Made by a program: the position numbers and the translations under genes
Origin: CABMGU01 sp964508495
GTDB taxonomy: Archaea > Nanobdellota > Nanobdellia > Woesearchaeales > ARS49
DNA: 64,000 nucleotides
Reading direction: 5' to 3'
Assembly: GCA_964508495.1 (NCBI GenBank)
Contig: CAZDUA010000003.1
Span: forward strand, 20,273-84,272
The notes under the pieces: generated by a model
Databases searched by the model: none
What the model was told of the DNA's origin: nothing
What the model saw: only the letters and a program-made list of their open reading frames with translations
Part shown: positions 33,221 to 41,899 of the stretch, piece after piece
Position numbering within the stretch: the stretch's first letter is position 1
How the letters are laid out: every line of letters begins with the position of its first letter

Positions 33221-35050
33221 ATGCCAAAGAGTGTGGTGGAAAAGCTTGTTCCGGATACAAGCGTTATAATTCAGGGGTTGGTTAGCGAGCAGTTATCCAA
33301 GGGCGAGCTTCAGGTAGGTGAACTTATTTTGCACGAGGCTGTTCTTGCTGAGCTTGAGCATCAGGCTAATGCGGGTCGTGCTTCTGGATATATTGGTCTT
33401 GATGAAGTGCAGCGTTTGCATGAGATGGCTGAGAAGAAGCGTTTGACTTTGCGTTTTGCCGGTCATCGTCCTGGCGCGAATGAGATTAGGTATGCGAAGC
33501 TGGGAGAAATAGACAGTGTCATCCGCCAGCTTGCTTATGATGAGGATGCAACTTTGCTTACGGCTGATAAGGTGCAGGCTCGTGTTGCTGAAGCGCGTGG
33601 CGTTAAAGTTATTTTTGTTCCGCAGAAGGAATATTGTCCTAAGCCTTTGAAGATGGATGCTTTTTTTGATGAAACAACTATGTCTGTTCATTTGCGAGAT
33701 AGGGTTTTGCCTATGGCGAAGAAGGGCGCTCCGGGCAACTGGCAGTTTGTGCCTATTAAAAATAATCTGATGACTTCTGAGGAGATTAAGGAGATTTCCC
33801 GTGAGATGATTGAAGAGGCCGGCTGTCGCACTGATGGTTTTTTGGAAATCCAGCGCGAGGGCTCAACAATAGTCCAGCTTGGACTATATCGAACAGTTAT
33901 CTTGCGTCCTCCTTTTAGCGATAATTGGGAGATTACTTGTGTTCGTCCTGTGCGTCATTTGAAGATGAATGATTATGTGATGTCCGAAAAGCTGAACAAG
34001 CGTTTGTCAGAGCAGGCTGAGGGAGTTCTTATTGCAGGTGCCCCTGGTATGGGTAAGTCTACTTTTGCTCAAGCTTTGGTAGAGCAATACGCCGCGCTTG
34101 GAAAGATTATCAAAACTGTTGAAGCGCCTAGAGATTTAGTCCTGCCTGATACAATTACTCAGCTCTCGTATAGTCGTAGCACGCCTGAGGAAGTTCATGA
34201 CGTCTTGTTGTTGTCCCGTCCAGACTACTCATTATTCGATGAGATGCGTAATCCTAAGGATTTCAGTTTGTTTTCTGATCTGCGTTTGGCTGGTGTTGGG
34301 ATGATTGGTGTTGTTCATGGAACGACTGCATTAGATGCCATTCAGCGTTTTATTGGCAAGATTGACTTGGGAGTGATTCCTCACGTTGTTGATACTGTTG
34401 TTTTTATCAAGCACGGTAAGGTCGAACAAGTTTTGGGAATTAAGATGATTGTGAAAGTGCCTGCTGGTATGACAGAGGCTGATTTGGCGCGTCCTGTTGT
34501 TGTCATTAGTGATTTCGAGTCTGACAAGGCAATCGCCGAAATTTATTCTTATGGTGAAGAAACCGTGGTTGTTCCAGTGCAGGAGGAGCGTCAGACTGGC
34601 GCCAAGGCTCTTGCTGCTCAGCATTTGCAAAAAATCTTCCAGCGTTATGGTGATGATGTTAAGGTTGAAGTTGTTGGCGACCATAAGGCTGTTGTTTATG
34701 TTCCGGAAAAATTCATTCCCGCGATTATCGGCCAGGGCGGCAAGAATGTCCAGGCGTTAGAACAGCAATTAGGTATTGGTCTTGATATTCGTGAGCTTGG
34801 CGAACAGCCGAGAACGTCAACCGGAAGAGAAATTCAGTATAGGGTGACGGGTAGCAAAAATCACGTTGAATTTTTATTGGGCGATCAGTATTCTGGCAAG
34901 AACATTGACGTTAAAGTTAACAATGAGTATGTTGCTACTTTTGCTGTTAGTCATAATGGCTTGGTAAGGATTAAAAAATCTAATAAGTTCGGTAACATGA
35001 TCATGGATGCTTTAGACCGTGGTGATAAGGTTAGTTTTGTAGGTGAATAA
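33221..35050 (+). CDS. PIN-ATPase-KH protein (COG1855)
   Basis: A 609-residue archaeal protein of the PilT-family ATPase group with an N-terminal PIN domain. The PIN domain (1-135) has VPDTSVII, a Glu in LAELEHQ and TADK acidic positions. The secretion-type ATPase (about 200-440) has Walker A GAPGMGKST (near 273) and Walker B SLFDEMRNP (near 334). A KH domain carries IIGQGGKN (near 500), and a short beta-rich end follows. The fusion suggests an ATP-driven RNA-binding nuclease; its substrate is not known. A TATA box (TTTATAAAC) lies about 30 nt before the ATG. serS follows 1 nt after the stop. Confidence 0.87.
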   Translation: MPKSVVEKLVPDTSVIIQGLVSEQLSKGELQVGELILHEAVLAELEHQANAGRASGYIGLDEVQRLHEMAEKKRLTLRFAGHRPGANEIRYAKLGEIDSVIRQLAYDEDATLLTADKVQARVAEARGVKVIFVPQKEYCPKPLKMDAFFDETTMSVHLRDRVLPMAKKGAPGNWQFVPIKNNLMTSEEIKEISREMIEEAGCRTDGFLEIQREGSTIVQLGLYRTVILRPPFSDNWEITCVRPVRHLKMNDYVMSEKLNKRLSEQAEGVLIAGAPGMGKSTFAQALVEQYAALGKIIKTVEAPRDLVLPDTITQLSYSRSTPEEVHDVLLLSRPDYSLFDEMRNPKDFSLFSDLRLAGVGMIGVVHGTTALDAIQRFIGKIDLGVIPHVVDTVVFIKHGKVEQVLGIKMIVKVPAGMTEADLARPVVVISDFESDKAIAEIYSYGEETVVVPVQEERQTGAKALAAQHLQKIFQRYGDDVKVEVVGDHKAVVYVPEKFIPAIIGQGGKNVQALEQQLGIGLDIRELGEQPRTSTGREIQYRVTGSKNHVEFLLGDQYSGKNIDVKVNNEYVATFAVSHNGLVRIKKSNKFGNMIMDALDRGDKVSFVGE

Positions 35051-35051
35051 G

Positions 35052-36320
35052 ATGTTGGATATCAGCTACGTTAGGCAATATCCGGATGTTGTAAGGGAGA
35101 ATTTGCGTAAGCGTCAGGTTCCGGAGTATTTGACTTATTTTGATGCTGTTTTAAAGAATGATGAGTTGTGGCGTGGGTTGAAGGCTAAGGTTGACCAGGC
35201 TCGTGCGAGGCGTAATAAGATTTCTGCTGAGATTAATGAGGCTAAGAAGTCTGGCAAGGATGCTTCCAAGCTTATCAAAGAGGCTGCGGAAATACCTAAA
35301 CTTATCGCTGAGGCTGAAAAGCAGCTTGCTGAACTGCACGACAAAATTCGTGTTTGTTTGTTTAAGATTCCCAACCTTACTCACGAGAGCGTGCCTTATG
35401 GTAAAGACGATACTGAGAACAAGGTTGTGAAGACTTTTGGTAAGAAGCCAACTTTCAAATTCGCGCCAATTAGTCATGTTGACCTCGTGCAGAAGAAGGG
35501 CTGGGTTGATTTTGAGCGTGCTGGTAAGATTTCTGGCGCGAGATGGTATTTTTTGAAGGGTGACTTGGCGGTTCTTGAGATGGCTATCGTGCATTATGCT
35601 ATGGATTTCATGCGTGAGAAGAAATTCACTCCTGTTGTTCCTCCTTTTATGATGTCGAGGAAGGCGTATGAGGGTGTTGTTAGTTTGGAGGACTTTGAGA
35701 ATGTTATGTACAAAGTTGAGGGCGAAGATTTGTACTCGATTGCTACTTCAGAGCATCCATTGACCGCAATGTACATGGATGAAGTTCTTGATGAGTCTAA
35801 CCTTCCAATAAAGCTTGCAGGATTTTCTACAAACTTCCGTAAGGAGGCCGGCGCTCATGGCAAAGACCAGAAGGGTATTTTCCGTGTTCACCAGTTTAAC
35901 AAAGTAGAACAAATCGTAATCTGTCGTCCTGAAGAGTCTTGGCACTTCCATGAGGAATTGTTGAAGAATGCGTTAGAATTTTTTGATAGTTTGGGCTTGC
36001 ATGGTCGTGTTGTGAATGTTTGTACTGGCGATTTGGGCATTATTGCTGCAAAGAAATATGATATTGAGGTTTGGTATCCTGTTCAGGATGCTTTTAGAGA
36101 GGTTGTTTCGTGTTCAAACTGCACGAGCTATCAGGCAGTGCGTTCTAACATTCGTTTCCAGCACGACCAGGAGCGTCATTTCGTGCACTCTTTGAACAGT
36201 ACTTGCGTTGCTACGACAAGAGCTTTAGTCGCAATTCTTGAGAACTTCCAGAAGGATGATGGTAGTGTTATTGTTCCTGCGGTTTTGCAAAAATATACTG
36301 GTTTTAAGGTTATGAAATAA
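35052..36320 (+). CDS. serS: Seryl-tRNA synthetase
   Basis: A 422-residue class II synthetase of the common (bacterial/eukaryotic-like) type rather than the methanogen-specific one. The N-terminal coiled-coil arm for the long variable arm of tRNA-Ser spans about 28-105. The catalytic domain carries TSEHPL, FSTNFRKEAGAHGKDQKGIFRVHQF (motif 2), EVVSCSNCTSYQAVR and motif 3 near NSTCVATTRALVAILE. ATG 35052 fits the family start LDISYVRQYPD; a GTG at 35043 is possible. It sits directly downstream of the PIN-ATPase gene. Confidence 0.95.
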   Translation: MLDISYVRQYPDVVRENLRKRQVPEYLTYFDAVLKNDELWRGLKAKVDQARARRNKISAEINEAKKSGKDASKLIKEAAEIPKLIAEAEKQLAELHDKIRVCLFKIPNLTHESVPYGKDDTENKVVKTFGKKPTFKFAPISHVDLVQKKGWVDFERAGKISGARWYFLKGDLAVLEMAIVHYAMDFMREKKFTPVVPPFMMSRKAYEGVVSLEDFENVMYKVEGEDLYSIATSEHPLTAMYMDEVLDESNLPIKLAGFSTNFRKEAGAHGKDQKGIFRVHQFNKVEQIVICRPEESWHFHEELLKNALEFFDSLGLHGRVVNVCTGDLGIIAAKKYDIEVWYPVQDAFREVVSCSNCTSYQAVRSNIRFQHDQERHFVHSLNSTCVATTRALVAILENFQKDDGSVIVPAVLQKYTGFKVMK

Positions 36321-36321
36321 A

Positions 36322-36618
36322 ATGGCCGAGATTGCTTGGTGGGCGTGGCTTGGTATCGGATTGTTGGTAGCGCTCACTTCTGTTTTTAGTGGCGGCAAGC
36401 TTACTTTGTTCGCTTGGGTTGGTCTTGTTTTCATTGTTATCGGTATTGCTAAGGTTGTTTCTTTGTTCGTTTTAACGCCGAAAGAGGAGAAGAAAGTTCA
36501 GCAGCAGCGTATTCCAACTCCCTATCAGCACCAGCCTGCTTCTTATTGTCCTGTTTGCAGGTTTACGGTCATGCCTAATGATCGTTTTTGCAAGTATTGT
36601 GGCGCTAGATTAAGATAG
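36322..36618 (+). CDS. Membrane protein with C-terminal zinc ribbon
   Basis: A 98-residue protein with two membrane helices (AWWAWLGIGLLVALTSVFSG and LFAWVGLVFIVIGIAKVVSLFVL). A polar Gln/Pro linker follows, then a Cys4 zinc ribbon (CPVC and CKYCG) at the C-terminus. The zinc ribbon is probably cytosolic. Family unassigned. It begins 1 nt after serS and ends before the cdc6 promoter. Confidence 0.72.
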   Translation: MAEIAWWAWLGIGLLVALTSVFSGGKLTLFAWVGLVFIVIGIAKVVSLFVLTPKEEKKVQQQRIPTPYQHQPASYCPVCRFTVMPNDRFCKYCGARLR

Positions 36619-36668
36619 TATTCTGTACTCCCACAAATCTTAAAAATGCTTCTATTCTCGTTCTTGGT

Positions 36669-37742
36669 ATGGGGTTAAAAGATGTGTTGAGCGCAAATGA
36701 ATCGCTGTTCAAGAATGAGGAGTCGTTAGATCCGGAATGGCTGCCTAAGAACTTGCCTTTTAGAGAAGAGCAGCATCATGCTATTGCTAATTGTATTAAG
36801 CCTTTGTTGCAGAGTAGAACAGGAAGAAATTGCATCATCTCTGGCGCTCCGGGTATTGGTAAAACTGCTGCAGTAAAGCTCATTATGAAGGAGTTGGAAG
36901 AAAACCCTGATGTTAATGCTCCTGACATTTACATCTTGTACGTTAACTGTTGGCAGAAAAATACTACTTATAAAATCTTTGTAGAGCTCTGCGAGCAGTT
37001 GGGCTACAAGTTTACCCAGAACAAGAATACTGAGGATTTGTTTAAGATTGTCCAGAATATTGTTAACAAGAAGGCGGCTGTTTTCGCGTTTGATGAGGTT
37101 GACAAAGTGGAGGATGTCGATTTCTTGTATCATATTTTCACTGACATTTTGAAGAAGACTATTTTAATGATTACTAATCGTCCTCAGTGGTATTCTGAGG
37201 TTGATGAGCGTATCCGCTCCAGATTGATTCCTGAAAAGATTAATTTCTCGCAATATTCTAGTGAGGAAATCTCTGGCATTTTGAAGCAGCGTATTGATTA
37301 TGCTTTCTCAGCTAATCGTTGGGATGATTCTGCGGTTAGCATGATTGTGGAAAAGACGATTTCTGCAGGTGATGTTCGTATTGGCTTGCATTTGTTGAGG
37401 GAGGCTGGTCTTGCTGCAGAAGATAGGTCTTCTAAGAAGGTTGTTCTTGAGCATGCTAAGCTTGCTCTTGCTAAGATGAGTGATTTCTCTATTAAGCCTG
37501 CTGAGGACTTGTCTGATGATTCTAAAGTTATTTTGGAATTAATCAAGGTTCAGTCTGGCAAGATTGGTGATTTGTTCAAGATTTATCAGGAGCAGGGTGG
37601 TGCTGGCACTTACAAGACTTTCCAGAGAAGAATTGAAACTTTGGAGAAAGGTGGCTTTATCGACACAAAGAAGATTGTGGGCGGTAAAGACGGCACGACA
37701 ACGTTAGTAACTACTAAGAACAAATCTTTGGACGAATTCTAA
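36669..37742 (+). CDS. cdc6: Orc1/Cdc6-type replication initiator
   Basis: A 357-residue AAA+ protein. The N-terminal helix is followed by Walker A GAPGIGKTA (near 60), Walker B VFAFDEVDKV (near 139) and the sensor 1 region LMITNRP. The arginine-bearing lid contains AGDVRIGLHLLREAG, and a winged-helix domain (about 280-357) binds origin DNA. Archaeal Orc1/Cdc6 melts origins and loads MCM. Origins often lie beside the gene, but the flanking gaps here (50 nt upstream, a 4-nt overlap downstream) show no origin-recognition-box repeats. Confidence 0.92.
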   Translation: MGLKDVLSANESLFKNEESLDPEWLPKNLPFREEQHHAIANCIKPLLQSRTGRNCIISGAPGIGKTAAVKLIMKELEENPDVNAPDIYILYVNCWQKNTTYKIFVELCEQLGYKFTQNKNTEDLFKIVQNIVNKKAAVFAFDEVDKVEDVDFLYHIFTDILKKTILMITNRPQWYSEVDERIRSRLIPEKINFSQYSSEEISGILKQRIDYAFSANRWDDSAVSMIVEKTISAGDVRIGLHLLREAGLAAEDRSSKKVVLEHAKLALAKMSDFSIKPAEDLSDDSKVILELIKVQSGKIGDLFKIYQEQGGAGTYKTFQRRIETLEKGGFIDTKKIVGGKDGTTTLVTTKNKSLDEF

Positions 37743-38221
37743 AGCACTTCAATGTCTATTTGAGTGTAAGGGAACTGGTTTGTGTCTACTATCGTGTAAT
37801 TTGTAGTGCCTGCTTCGTGCGCTATTGCGAAGTCCTTGCATTGTGCGAAAATGTCTTCTCTGCACTGCATCATTGATTCTTTTGTTGGGAACCTGTGCGT
37901 TTGGAGTTTTCCGTTCATTACTCCTCTTATGAGCCAGTTGCCTTTCATTTCTTTTGGCTCTTTGTCTGCTATGTCGGTGAGGCATTCGTATTCTCCTGAT
38001 CCGAACTCGTGTATTACGACTCGTCCGTTGAAGTGTGCTCTTTCTTCGGTCAGTTTTTCTTCAAGTTCGCTTTTGTTAGAATAAATGCGCACGTGTTGGT
38101 ATTTTGGGTTTGTTTTATCGTACGCTGCAAGCATTATCATGCTCGGCTTGTAATTGGGCTCGGCTCTTTCAATTCTGCCTTTCAGGTCTTTTATTGCTTG
38201 GTCTTGTAATATGTGAAGCAT
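37739..38221 (-). CDS. Unknown soluble protein
   Basis: A 160-residue protein with no membrane segment or recognised motif. It is mixed alpha/beta, with conserved-looking central segments YQHVRIYSNKSELEEKL and FNGRVVIHEFGSGEYECLTDI. Three Cys are scattered (YEC, MQC, AQC). ATG 38221 is preferred; an in-frame GTG at 38230 is possible. A TATA element (GATTTAAATAT on the minus strand, about 38257-38267) lies 35-45 nt upstream. It converges with cdc6 with a 4-nt overlap. Confidence 0.62.
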   Translation of the reverse strand: MLHILQDQAIKDLKGRIERAEPNYKPSMIMLAAYDKTNPKYQHVRIYSNKSELEEKLTEERAHFNGRVVIHEFGSGEYECLTDIADKEPKEMKGNWLIRGVMNGKLQTHRFPTKESMMQCREDIFAQCKDFAIAHEAGTTNYTIVDTNQFPYTQIDIEVL

Positions 38222-38311
38222 CTTACTCACAATTAACTATTAAATTGTATAGTCGATATTTAAATCTTGCCGAGAATAAGGTTTATATAGTATTCGGGCT
38301 AATTTCTGTTT

Positions 38312-38905
38312 ATGCCAAAAAGGGTGAGTTTGGAAGCTATCAACAGAAAGCTTGACGTTGTTCTTTCTTATCAGAAGAAGATTCTTTCTAGAGAAGCTGA
38401 AGTTGAAAAAGAGGAAAAGGCTGTAGAAAGCGAGGAAAGGGAAGAATTGCGAAAGTTGGAAGAGCTTGAATCAATGGAGAGGGAGCTTATTCATGAGGTT
38501 GGCGAACATCCTTTGCAAAAGATTAGTTACAAGGATCTTGCGAAAGGCTGCATTGGTGCTTTTATTGGTGTTGGAGCGCATTATACTTTTGTTTATGGTG
38601 TTAAGGTTGCAGCAGAGATAGACGTTACTCGTGCTACGTTGTTGTTCCCAATCTCGTACGCATTGGGCGGTATTTTCATGTACATGACTGGTTTTAGGAG
38701 AATTAAGGACCCGAAGATTATGTCTTTCTTGCCGTTGCGTTTGACAATTCTTTACGTTACTGCCATCATTACAGCAATGCTCGTGTTGTGGCTTTTCATT
38801 CCTGGGTTTTTCAGTGATTTTTGGACGTCATATAAGCAAGTTGCAACGGTTACATTAAGCGCTGTTATTGGTGCTTGTACTGCTGACTTGTTGGGGAAGG
38901 AATGA
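38312..38905 (+). CDS. DUF2391-like membrane protein with coiled coil
   Basis: A 197-residue protein. An N-terminal charged coiled coil (about 10-65, rich in Glu/Lys) is followed by four membrane helices: IGAFIGVGAHYTFVYGV, LFPISYALGGIFMYMTG, ILYVTAIITAMLVLWLFI and VATVTLSAVIGACTADLL. The closing GACTADLLGK matches GAAISDLLGK of the DUF2391 protein at 44437-44913, so the two are paralogues. Function unknown. A TATA box (GGTTTATATAG, about 38280-38290) lies 25 nt upstream. It overlaps the next gene as ATGA. Confidence 0.72.
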   Translation: MPKRVSLEAINRKLDVVLSYQKKILSREAEVEKEEKAVESEEREELRKLEELESMERELIHEVGEHPLQKISYKDLAKGCIGAFIGVGAHYTFVYGVKVAAEIDVTRATLLFPISYALGGIFMYMTGFRRIKDPKIMSFLPLRLTILYVTAIITAMLVLWLFIPGFFSDFWTSYKQVATVTLSAVIGACTADLLGKE

Positions 38906-39270
38906 AGGACTTTCATCATTTGCAGGAAGAGAAGCTTTTGCGCGCTGAGCGTTTGTATAGTATTGTTTCTCAGATTCATAAGCTTCAACTGCAGGGCAAT
39001 ACTGAGTTTGTTGAAAAGTTCCTCGCTTCTTTTCCAGACCATCTCAATTACATGCTTGCTAAGGTGAAGGAGCAGGAAGCTTTGTGTGATAGTTCTGACC
39101 AATGTTTGGGCTTGTTGAGTATGGAGTCTTCTGCTTTGCAGGACTTGATCAGGCATTCTGAGCTGGTTGCTGCTAAGAAGGTGCCGCTTGATGTTGTGAA
39201 GTCTGTTGGTGTTTTGAATCTTATTCGTGCTAGAAAGGAGTTCTTTAAGCAGTTGAAGAAGGCCGCTTAG
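38902..39270 (+). CDS. Unknown helical protein
   Basis: A 122-residue all-helical soluble protein, charged, with heptad-like leucines (LLRAERLYSIVSQIHKLQLQ). No motif is recognised. It is translationally coupled by ATGA overlap to the DUF2391-like membrane protein, so the two probably act together at the membrane (inference). Confidence 0.62.
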   Translation: MKDFHHLQEEKLLRAERLYSIVSQIHKLQLQGNTEFVEKFLASFPDHLNYMLAKVKEQEALCDSSDQCLGLLSMESSALQDLIRHSELVAAKKVPLDVVKSVGVLNLIRARKEFFKQLKKAA

Positions 39271-39298
39271 TCACTGGACACTGGACATCTGCCTTCTT

Positions 39299-39343
39299 GA
39301 GCTATTTAAACCGTAATAACTATTTTTCTTCTCAGAGGTGATC
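39299..39343 (+). promoter_or_regulatory. TATA box and perfect Shine-Dalgarno for the tiny ORF pair
   Basis: AGCTATTTAAAC (about 39299-39310) is a TATA box. GAGGTGATC (39335-39343) is complementary over 9 nt to the usual 16S rRNA 3' end (GATCACCTC). The first ATG is at 39347. This is the strongest SD I found in the window and decides that the tiny ORFs are genes. Confidence 0.6.
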
Positions 39344-39346
39344 AGT

Positions 39347-39436
39347 ATGGAAAACATCCAGGAATTGTTGTTCGAGCGAATAAAGGCGCTTACTAAGGCG
39401 TCGTGTAAGCGTGATTTGAGGTTGAGACGATGGTAG
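39347..39436 (+). CDS. Tiny basic protein (29 aa)
   Basis: A 29-residue ORF: an amphipathic helix with acidic start (ENIQELLFERIKALTKAS), one Cys and a strongly basic end (KRDLRLRRW). It is preceded by a 9-nt perfect SD and a TATA box. Its stop overlaps the start of the next tiny ORF (ATGGTAG). No known family. The basic tail contrasts with the very acidic product of the second ORF, so the two peptides could pair (inference). Confidence 0.5.
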   Translation: MENIQELLFERIKALTKASCKRDLRLRRW

Positions 39437-39531
39437 ACTTGTATGATGACAACTCGATTGACTACTTTGAGGACGATGACGACCTTGATGGTGCCGAGGC
39501 AGGCTTTATGCGCGGATACTTGTCTGCGTAA
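39430..39531 (+). CDS. Tiny acidic protein (33 aa)
   Basis: A 33-residue ORF rich in Asp (DLYDDNSIDYFEDDDDLD) that ends GAEAGFMRGYLSA. The closing phrase looks like a small folded helix. Its start overlaps the stop of the preceding 29-residue ORF. Family unknown to me. Conservation of the overlap and of the GFMRGY end in related genomes would settle it. Confidence 0.5.
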   Translation: MVDLYDDNSIDYFEDDDDLDGAEAGFMRGYLSA

Positions 39532-39564
39532 CATTTTTATTTAGTTCTCTTTCTCACATTTCTT

Positions 39565-40119
39565 ATGAGGGTTTTATCTAAGAATGAGGTCATTGTTCAC
39601 AAGCTTAAGATAGTCTCAGAGATAGCTGCCGGCGCAGTTTTCATCTATCCGACTGACACAATTTATGGTATTGGCTGTGACGCAACCAATGATAAATCCG
39701 TTAGAAGAATCCGCGAGATTAAACAGCGTGATGCTAAGCCTTTCTCAATCATAGCTCCTTCTATCGATTGGATTAAGGAGAACTGTGAATTAAATGACAA
39801 AGCTAAGTCTTGGCTTCTAAAATTGCCTGGCCCTTACACTTTAATCCTGCCATTGAGGAATAATTCTGCCGTTTGCGCTCAAACTAATATGGGCGTGAAG
39901 ACGATAGGCGTCCGCATGCCTAATCATTGGATTTCTGATTTGGTTTCAAAGTTCGGCAAGCCGTTAGTTACGACTTCTGTTAACACTGCAGGCGCCCCTC
40001 CTTCAACTACGCTTGAGCAATTGCAATCTTTCAGTGTTGACTTCATTATTTTTGATGGCGAGCTGGCTGGAAAGCCTAGTTCTGTTATTGATGCTGTTAC
40101 TGGCAGGGTTATTAGGTAA
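39565..40119 (+). CDS. tsaC: L-threonylcarbamoyladenylate synthase (Sua5/YrdC)
   Basis: A 184-residue YrdC-fold enzyme. It makes threonylcarbamoyl-AMP from threonine, bicarbonate and ATP, the first step of t6A37 in ANN-decoding tRNAs. Landmarks are FIYPTDTIYGIGCDATN, KQRDAKPFSIIAPS, LPGPYTLIL and GVRMPNHW, then TSVNTAG. It is the short (TsaC) form without the Sua5 C-terminal domain. The ATG lies shortly after the tiny ORF pair, with a TATA-like TTTTTATTTAG between. Confidence 0.92.
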   Translation: MRVLSKNEVIVHKLKIVSEIAAGAVFIYPTDTIYGIGCDATNDKSVRRIREIKQRDAKPFSIIAPSIDWIKENCELNDKAKSWLLKLPGPYTLILPLRNNSAVCAQTNMGVKTIGVRMPNHWISDLVSKFGKPLVTTSVNTAGAPPSTTLEQLQSFSVDFIIFDGELAGKPSSVIDAVTGRVIR

Positions 40120-40163
40120 TCGACCACAACCTTTTTAAACCCCCTTTTTACTTTCGTATTTTT

Positions 40164-40565
40164 ATGACGACGAAGGTAGTGGGAGCTGGGACTCTTAAGG
40201 AAGGCAGTTATATTCTCGTAGATGGGTATGCTTGCAGGGTGTCTAGTTCTGAGACGTCTAAGTCTGGAAAGCACGGTCATGCTAAGGTCAGAATTGTTGC
40301 TATTGGCCTCATAGATGAAAAAAAGCGTGAAGTCGTTATGCCTGCTCATGATAACGTTGAGGTTCCTATTGTTGAGAAGAAGTCTGCTCAGGTCTTGAGC
40401 GTTTCTGGGAATATGGCTAACGTGATGGACGAGGAGAATTTTGAGACTTTTGATATTAAGGTTCCTGAAGAGCTCAAGGCAACTGTTGTTCCTAACTGTA
40501 AAGTTCTTTACTGGATTATTCTAGGAGAAAAAATTATGAAACAATTGAAAGGCGGTGCTGAATAA
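40164..40565 (+). CDS. eif5a: Translation factor aIF5A
   Basis: A 133-residue factor that relieves ribosome stalling. The N-terminal SH3-like domain carries the hypusination loop SKSGKHGHAK, with the modified lysine at position 36. The C-terminal OB domain ends in LKGGAE. A TATA box (CCTTTTTAAAC, about 40130-40140) lies about 25 nt before the ATG. The stop overlaps the eL40 start (TAATG), giving a compact translation operon. Confidence 0.95.
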   Translation: MTTKVVGAGTLKEGSYILVDGYACRVSSSETSKSGKHGHAKVRIVAIGLIDEKKREVVMPAHDNVEVPIVEKKSAQVLSVSGNMANVMDEENFETFDIKVPEELKATVVPNCKVLYWIILGEKIMKQLKGGAE

Positions 40566-40726
40566 TGGTTAAGTTCCCTGAAGCTGATGCGAGGATGTTT
40601 AGGAATAAGTTTGTTTGCAGGAGATGTAAGTCGGTCATCCGCGCTCCTTCTCGTAAGATTGCTGACCAGCAGGTTAAGTGTCGTTCGTGTGCTGGAAAGA
40701 AATTTAAACCCAAGCGTAAGAAGTAA
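40565..40726 (+). CDS. rpl40e: Ribosomal protein eL40
   Basis: A 53-residue large-subunit protein with a Cys4 zinc finger (CRRC and CRSC) between basic arms. It starts VKFPEADARMFRN and ends GKKFKPKRKK. In eukaryotes the homologue is made as a ubiquitin fusion; here it stands alone, as in other archaea. It overlaps the aIF5A stop by one base. Confidence 0.92.
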   Translation: MVKFPEADARMFRNKFVCRRCKSVIRAPSRKIADQQVKCRSCAGKKFKPKRKK

Positions 40727-40732
40727 ACTCTC

Positions 40733-41899
40733 ATGAGTATTGATGGTATTGCAGCGATTGTATTTGTAGTTCTTCTTGCTGCATTTTTGTGGCGCAAGCG
40801 TCATCAGGTTCAGCTTCAGCGCGCCTTGTTCCCTTTGTTGTACGTGATTATGTATCGTTCTTCTTTTGGGCTGAAGTCCATGGACCGGCTTGCAAAAAGT
40901 TTTCCTAAAACTTTGCGTGCAATTGGCAACGTCTCTATCGTTATAGGGTTTCTTGGCATGGTTTTAATTTGCGGCGAGCTTATTTTTAACACTGTCAAAG
41001 TTTTTACAGAGGCAGGCGTTCCTGGCATCCAACCAGTCTTGCCGATTGAAGCCAAAGGTGTTTTCTTTGTGCCATTCCTGTACTGGATTCTTAGCATTTT
41101 CTTGTTAGCGCTCGTTCACGAGTTCGCTCATGGTGTTCTCGCGCGTGTGTATAACATTCCTGTTAAGAGCAGTGGTTTTGCTTTCTTGTGCATTTTGCTT
41201 CCAGTCATTCCTGCTGCTTTCGTCGAGCCTGATGAGAAAATCGTGCAAAAAAGGTCTTTTAGGCAGCAGTGGTCTGTTTTTGCTGCTGGTCCGGTTTCTA
41301 ACTTATTGTTCGCTCTTGTCATGTTGGGCGTTTTTGCTGTTATGACTCCCGTGTTAACTTCTGCTTTTACTGAAAAGGGTGTCGAACTCATTCACGTTAC
41401 AGAAAACAGTTCCGCTTTTGCTGGTGGCTTGCGTGATGGCGATATTATTGAGAGTTTTAACGGTATTCCTATGTTGTCTTCTCAGAATATTTCTAATTTC
41501 TTGAACTCTTCTGTTCCGGGAGATGAAATCTTGATTGAAACAAGTAATAGTTCTTTTTCGATTATCACAGGTGCTCATCCTGATAATTCTTCTAAAGCTT
41601 ATCTTGGCATTCAGGCCAAACCGTATCTTGAGCCGAATGCAGAATTTGTTTCAAAGTATGGTGGTTGGCTTCCTGTTGTGCTTAAGTGGTTTGCTGGTTT
41701 GATTTTCTGGTTGTTCATGCTAAATATAGGAATTGGCTTGTTTAACTTACTGCCAATCGGTCCTTTGGACGGCGGGCGAATGTTCCAGCTTGTTTGCTTG
41801 AAGTTCTTCAAGAAAGGGACTGCGTTAAAAATTTGTGGTTTTGTCAGTATTTTCTTTGTGGGGCTTATTCTTGCCAATCTTTTCGCAGGATTTTTTTAG
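40733..41899 (+). CDS. Site-2 protease family membrane metalloprotease (M50)
   Basis: A 388-residue intramembrane zinc protease. The active-site HEFAH lies in a membrane helix near residue 128. A PDZ-like domain lies at about 215-290 (ENSSAFAGGLRDGDIIESFNGIPM). The third ligand is in LLPIGPLDGGRMFQ. There are about six membrane helices. S2P enzymes cut membrane-bound regulators or signal-peptide remnants; the substrate is unknown. It starts 6 nt after eL40 and overlaps the convergent rtcB gene by 4 nt. Confidence 0.9.
   Translation: MSIDGIAAIVFVVLLAAFLWRKRHQVQLQRALFPLLYVIMYRSSFGLKSMDRLAKSFPKTLRAIGNVSIVIGFLGMVLICGELIFNTVKVFTEAGVPGIQPVLPIEAKGVFFVPFLYWILSIFLLALVHEFAHGVLARVYNIPVKSSGFAFLCILLPVIPAAFVEPDEKIVQKRSFRQQWSVFAAGPVSNLLFALVMLGVFAVMTPVLTSAFTEKGVELIHVTENSSAFAGGLRDGDIIESFNGIPMLSSQNISNFLNSSVPGDEILIETSNSSFSIITGAHPDNSSKAYLGIQAKPYLEPNAEFVSKYGGWLPVVLKWFAGLIFWLFMLNIGIGLFNLLPIGPLDGGRMFQLVCLKFFKKGTALKICGFVSIFFVGLILANLFAGFF

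Noticed and set aside
33221..35050. Type IV pilus or secretion ATPase
   Set aside because: The ATPase core is PilT-like, but the N-terminal PIN and C-terminal KH domains and the absence of pilus genes nearby point to the COG1855 RNA-related family.
36619..36668. Replication origin next to cdc6
   Set aside because: Only a 50-nt gap with no inverted origin-recognition-box repeats or long AT-rich unwinding element; the downstream side overlaps another gene.
39271..39534. 87-codon minus-strand frame opposite the tiny ORF pair
   Set aside because: No promoter or SD on that strand and a composition typical of antisense shadow; the plus strand has TATA, perfect SD and coupled starts.
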